This document shows, in pieces, positions 59,901-64,000 of a stretch of DNA of 64,000 bases. Below the pieces are notes generated by a model, which saw only the letters and a program-made list of their open reading frames with translations, was not told where the DNA came from and did no database searches. Position 1 is the first letter of the stretch; each line of letters opens with the position of its first letter. Source of the stretch: Erodium maritimum (taxonomy: Eukaryota; Streptophyta; Magnoliopsida; Geraniales; Geraniaceae); assembly GCA_963921825.1 (NCBI GenBank), contig OY997591.1:39577825-39641824 (forward strand), given 5' to 3'. Position numbers and translations under genes: made by a program.

Positions 59901-60431
59901 TCTAAAACTAACTCTATTTTCTATTTTTTTTTTCCCTTTTTGCCATATATGGCCGGCCACCCCCCTTATCTCTCCTTTTCATTTTTCCCCCCAAAACCTA
60001 ACACCACCACTTGTTTGACAAGTGGCAAGGTGGGTCCCACACCTTTTTGGAATGATATCTAGAAGATATTTTCCAATCAGATTCGCGAAAATCGGACGTT
60101 TCGGGCCCCGAACGGCACTTTTCCCAAGAAATTACGAAACTTGACGTGCTACAAGGAAACGGCTCAACTAAGACCGCTGCGACGACGACTAAGCTTTTTG
60201 GATCCAAAACGTCGCTCGGTTGACTATTCCATCGAAAAGTCAACATTTCCCAAATTGATCAGAAAGTTGCCCTGAGTCCCCCGGAACTCATTTTGGTCGC
60301 TAACGGGGTCAACTCAAGTCCGGTATGACACTCGGGGTCATTTTAGGTTCAATTAAGTGTCAGTCTTAAAATTTTTAAGTTTTCCTGTTTTTCGCAGGTT
60401 TGACTGGCGTTGACCGCGAATGGTTATTACA
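56905..60431 (-). repeat. 5' LTR of the gag-only element
   Basis: Highly similar to 50847-54255. The inner end reads tttcac where the other LTR has tgtcac, so one terminal base has mutated since insertion. The 47-bp units start at about 57486, 57533, 57580 and 57627. It is about 118 bp longer than its partner, mainly through more minisatellite units around 57900-58600. Confidence 0.9.
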
Positions 60432-61312
60432 CGTATGGGCCTCTAGTTGTGTATACACATAGATATGCCTATTAAAGTACCCCCACCAACCTTGGGAACC
60501 TAATCCGAGAACGTTTGGACTTGATACAATATAGTCTCTCATCTAGGCATATCATAGTATATAACAAACCAGTAGGAGTAAACCAGTAGGAGTAACAAAC
60601 TGTTCTTTTTGTCCTTCAGAGAACTCGTATGAGCTCTTGTTATGTATAGTATGTAAGAAGTCAATAGGAGTAACAAATTGTTCTTTTTGTCCGTCAAAGG
60701 ACTCGTATGGGCCCTAGTTGTGTATACACATAGATATACCTATTAAATTACCCCCACCAACCCTGGGAACCTAATCCGAGACCGTTTGGGCTTGATACAA
60801 TATAATATCTCATCTAGGCATATCATAGTATATAACAAATTAGTAGGAGTAACAAACTGTTCTTTTTGTCCTTGAAAGAACTCGTATGAGCCTCTTGTTA
60901 TGTATAGTATGTAAGAAATCAATAGGAGTAACAAATTGTTCTTTTTGTCCTTTAAAGGACTCATATGGGCCTCTACTTGTGTATACACATAGGTATGCCT
61001 ATTAGAGTACCTCACAAACCTTGGGAACCCAATCCGAGACCGTTTGGGCTTGATACAAAATAGTCTCTCATCTAGACATATATAGTATGTAAGAATTCAC
61101 TAAGAGTAACAAATTGCTCATTTTGTCTCTCGAAGGACTCATATGGGCCTCTAGTTGTGTATACACATAGATAAGCCTTGTAAAGTACCTCAATAACCTT
61201 GGAAACCCAATCCGAGACCATTTGGGCTACAAACAAAAAAAACCTTTCATCTAGACATACTGTAGGATGTAAGAAATCAGTAGGAATAATAAGATGTGCT
61301 TTTAAGTCCCTT
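60432..61312. repeat. Satellite array block 8
   Basis: Resumes the monomer split at 50846. Two D-type monomers, one E and part of an F follow. A local 15-bp duplication (accagtaggagtaa) sits near 60570-60600. The last F monomer is split at ccctt (61308-61312), the likely left copy of the target-site duplication of the next element. Confidence 0.92.
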
Positions 61313-62157
61313 TGATGAGGACATCGAAGCTATTAGCAACATTCCTATTATGCGATCAGCACCGGACGTTTAAATTATCAGTACTTTGTCCGAGCCCGAA
61401 GAAGAAGCTCTCAGCAACATTCCCATTATGCGATCAGTACCAAGGACAAGATCAAGCACTAAAGCATTACATGAAGAATTCAACAAGAAAGTGGAGAATT
61501 TAATAGAGCATGGGGAACTCTAAGAAGACGTGATCACTAAGGCAAATCAAGAAGGCATTCAAGAACAATTCAAAACTTTAACAAATCTGTTTTTGCCTCT
61601 ACTTCAAGGAATTAATGTAGCCAACTTATTCATCATTTCCAAAGGAGATTCAGCCCCTCAAACTACTCAAGAACATTAAATAGCCAAGGTATGCATTTAA
61701 ATTCAGTTTATTAATGAGTTACTTTTGCTGTTTTGCAGATTCAAAGTCTTTCGTTTATCAAGAGTCATTTAGCATTTATTAGAGTCGAATGTAATCAATT
61801 TTAGACCCTTGAAGGTCACTTGCTGCTGGACTATTTAATAAAGTCCCTTCTCAGCATGTATTATCCAAGTTTGATGAAATAAAAATTCGAGTTTTCTTCT
61901 GGGAAGAACTTATCACATTCAACCTTCTTGTGAGCGAAGCCTTGAAGTTGTTTGTTCGACTTATCACAGACTTTCCATAATCTGTGTGGCGTCATTCAAT
62001 CCACCATCTATCCTCCTAGTTACTTCGATTCTTCAAAGAGTGTTGTACGACCAGTTGAAGCAATCTCCATCATCGACTCCATCTTCATCCATTGGAACCT
62101 TAGAAAGTGTTGTACGACCAACTAAGGTTCTCCATCCACCACCACGTTCCTGTATCA
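61313..62157 (+). repeat. 5' LTR of the chromovirus-like element (845 bp)
   Basis: Begins tgatgaggac, ends gtatca, and is followed after two bases by the PBS. It contains a direct repeat (61326-61362 and 61404-61441) sharing agcaacattcc and attatgcgatcag. An open stretch at 61428-61523 reads PRTRSSTKALHEEFNKKVE before a stop. It resembles the end of a gypsy polyprotein and suggests that in the complete element the ORF ends inside the 3' LTR. Confidence 0.85.
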
Positions 62158-62159
62158 TC

Positions 62160-62171
62160 TGGTATCAGAGC
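62160..62171 (+). other. Primer-binding site of the chromovirus-like element
   Basis: TGGTATCAGAGC, followed by taaacgctcc, two bases after the LTR. Initiator methionine tRNA type. Confidence 0.92.
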
Positions 62172-62398
62172 TAAACGCTCCAAATCAGGTTTTATCTCTC
62201 CCTTTTATTATTAATTTCATTTTTATCTTTTGCTGTTGTTCTAGTTTCAAAAAAAAGACAGAAAAGTAGAAGTTTTGAGCATAACTCAAATCTGTCCAGA
62301 TTTGTTGTTCTTAGTTTGTTGTCTCATCAATTTCGTTTTATTGCATTTTCAACTTCCTTTGCACTTGATTTTTTTGTTTGTGAGAAACATCAAATTTT

Positions 62399-63442
62399 AT
62401 GACTATGGAAGAACAAGGGGATGTAAACATGGCTCAGATTCTTGCTGTCATCCAAGACCTTGGAAATCAATTGACGAGAATTGAACAGCCACCACCAGCA
62501 CGTAGAAATCCCATTCGAAATGTGAATGTTCCAAGAATGAATCAAAATGAAGATGAGCAAGATTCTGAAGATGATGGACAACAATATTTTTATCAAAACC
62601 CAAGGCCAAAGAGACAATACAATAATGATCGAGGCCGAGAAGACGATGCTAGGCATGGAAACAAAGATGTCAAGCTTAATGCTCCAACTTTCGCGGGGAA
62701 GGTCAAGCCAGAAGCTTATCTTAATTGGGAGAGACGTATGGAGTATATCTTTGAATATTACAATTACTCGGAACAAAGGAAGGTGTCCTTAGCTGCTGCC
62801 CAACTTACCGAAGGTGCTTTCGCTTGGTGGGACAGAGACATCCGAGAGAAGGAGGCATAGGTACGGTCAGATTGCAACTTGGGAGGACATGAGATTCATA
62901 ATGAGAAAGAGATATGTTCCAACCTATTATTACCGAAGCCTACAGCAAAAATTCAGAAAGCTCTCTCAAGGGAATAAATCAGTGGAGTAATATTTGATGA
63001 GTTTGAGACACTTCGGAATAGATTAGAATCTGAAGATTCAGAGGAGTCTTTAATGGCTCAATTTCTAGATGGTCTTCATGATAGAATTCCTAGAAAGGTG
63101 GAGAGACAAACCTACCATGATTTGGAAGAATTGTTGCACCTTGCTACACAAGCTGAACAACACATTAAGAGGAAGACAGCTTCTACTAATCGGAACAAGA
63201 ATTCTTGGGCATCCCAACCACCAAAAATGCTAGACAAAGGAAAGGCCGATGAGATGCTCCAAAAATTAAAAGGGAAGCTAACAGAATCATCAAAAGGAAC
63301 CAAACCAGCGCAAGATAAGGATTTAATTCAAAGAACTCGTGACATTACTTGTTTTAAATGTCAGGGAAAAGGACACTATGCACGAGAATGTCCAAACCAG
63401 CGAGTGATGATCCTCAAAGCTAATGGAGAATATGATTCTTAA
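62399..63442 (+). pseudogene. Chromovirus-like gag with zinc knuckle, broken
   Basis: Opens MTMEEQGDVNMAQILAVIQ, then a charged linker, then KLNAPTFAGKVKPEAYLNWE and SLAAAQLTEGAFAWWDR, the gag core. A shift near 62850 moves the reading to another frame (QIATWEDMRFIMRKRYVPT), with a stop near 62989, and a second shift returns it to the first frame (MAQFLDGLHDRI at 63053). The zinc knuckle CFKCQGKGHYAREC (63350-63391) is intact, C-X2-C-X4-H-X4-C. A TAA at 63440 ends the frame. The role would be RNA packaging. The copy is inactive. Confidence 0.88.
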
Positions 63443-64000
63443 GATGAGGAAGAAGAAAGAGTAGACTCCGAAGATGATATTATCGAATATGCAGAATCTG
63501 GAGAGCTACTAGTCATAAGGAGAGCTCTAAGCTCACTCTTTGATCCCGAGACTATTCAGCGAGAAAAAAAAAATTCACTCGCGATGCAACATAAATTCTA
63601 AGGTATGTAGCTTGATTATTTATGGAGGTTCATGTAATAACGTGGCCAGCAAGTATTTGGTTGATAAGTTAGGTCTCCCAAGAACAAAGCACCCTCGACC
63701 ATACCGGCTGAAATGGCTCAATGATGCCTCCGAGCTCAAGATATCCGAGCAAGTCACTATACCTTTCAACATAGGAAAATATGCAGATCAAGTTGTGTGT
63801 GATGTAGTTCCTATGCAAGCTGGTCACCTTCTTTTAGGATGACCATGGCAGTTTGAAAAAGAAACTCTACACAATGGAAGGACCAACTACTACTCTTTCA
63901 CTCACAACAACAAGAAGCACACTTTGGCTCCTCTTACTCCACAAGAAGTGCATGAAATGCAGATATCTATGTCCAAAGGAGCTAAGTTAGACAAAACCAA
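63443..64000 (+). pseudogene. Start of pol: retroviral-type protease remnant
   Basis: After an acidic stretch (DEEEERVDSEDDIIEY) the frame is lost at an A10 run (63564-63573). In the new frame VCSLIIYGGSCNNVAS appears; in this family the motif is D-G-G-S, so the catalytic Asp is replaced by Tyr (codon 63621-63623). It is followed by LVDKLGLP and VVPMQAGHLLLG, then a TGA at 63840 just before PWQFE, where family members read through with an Arg codon. Downstream sequence continues the polyprotein linker. Reverse transcriptase would begin beyond 64000. Confidence 0.85.

Larger units (their letters stand above)
50847..60431 (-). mobile_element. Gag-only Ty3/gypsy element (TR-GAG type), 9.6 kb
   Basis: Very long LTRs (3409 and 3527 bp) flank an internal region of only 2649 bp. 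It is bounded by cgtat at 50842-50846 and 60432-60436, a perfect 5-bp target-site duplication. On the minus strand the order is LTR, PBS, leader, gag with two zinc knuckles, polypurine tract, LTR. There is no room for pol: about 200 bp lie between the end of gag and the polypurine tract. This matches terminal-repeat retrotransposons with only a gag domain, which depend on another element for enzymes. The gag carries a frameshift. Confidence 0.9.
61313..64000 (+). mobile_element. Chromovirus-like Ty3/gypsy element, partial (continues beyond the right edge)
   Basis: LTR (61313-62157), PBS, leader, gag and the beginning of pol with protease are present. The LTR begins tgatgaggacatc, which I recall as the start of CRM-type centromeric retrotransposon LTRs. 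It also contains a coding tail (TRSRTKALHEEF-like), as when pol runs into the 3' LTR. The gag and protease sequences fit chromoviruses. Frameshifts and stops show that the copy is dead. CRM assignment is an inference; reverse transcriptase and the integrase C-terminus, which would decide it, lie outside the window. Confidence 0.82.

Noticed and set aside
1..64000. Host genes, tRNA genes or rRNA
   Set aside because: No frame outside the elements matches a known host family, and the only tRNA-like matches are the short primer-binding sites of the retrotransposons.

Overview
This window is repeat DNA from a plant nuclear genome, with the look of a centromere-proximal or pericentromeric satellite block. 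The signs are Ty1/copia and Ty3/gypsy LTR retrotransposons with plant-type primer-binding sites, an L1-like LINE whose first ORF has the plant layout (RRM-like plus DUF4283-like), and about 21 kb of a tandem satellite with a unit near 179 bp. I find no host protein gene, tRNA or rRNA gene. The species cannot be named from the sequence.

Layout. 1-4786: Ty1/copia element on the minus strand, running off the left edge (pol and gag remnants, leader, PBS, 1.77-kb LTR). 4787-61312: one satellite array, cut into eight blocks (4787-7021, 9699-12910, 14667-17098, 20606-22370, 28992-29714, 40810-46059, 46428-50846, 60432-61312) by these insertions: a chimeric solo copia LTR (7022-9698), a clean solo copia LTR (12911-14666), a 3.5-kb solo gypsy LTR (17099-20605), two LINEs arranged head to head (22371-23550 minus, 23551-28991 plus), an 11.1-kb gypsy element without a recognisable pol (29715-40809), a 368-bp solo LTR (46060-46427) and a 9.6-kb gag-only gypsy element on the minus strand (50847-60431). 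From 61313 a chromovirus-like Ty3/gypsy element enters on the plus strand and runs off the right edge (LTR, gag, damaged protease). Six insertions have a matching 5-bp target-site duplication in the window: cgaac, atata, aaagt, tatac, atgag and cgtat.

The satellite is organised above the monomer level. To the left, monomer types A and B alternate and are punctuated by C. A unit of 11 monomers recurs at an offset of exactly 1971 bp once the later insertions are subtracted. To the right, a different set of monomers is used, including a 258-bp composite equal to one 179-bp monomer plus an internal 79-bp duplication, with a local 1021-bp higher-order repeat. B monomers carry a perfect 16-bp palindrome.

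No element here appears able to move by itself. The LINE has stops, a frameshift and a changed endonuclease residue. The 11-kb gypsy element has closely similar LTRs but no pol, and the 9.6-kb element carries only a damaged gag. Both look like non-autonomous families moved by partners elsewhere. Families with different LTRs share minisatellite and leader sequence, which points to exchange or common descent among them.
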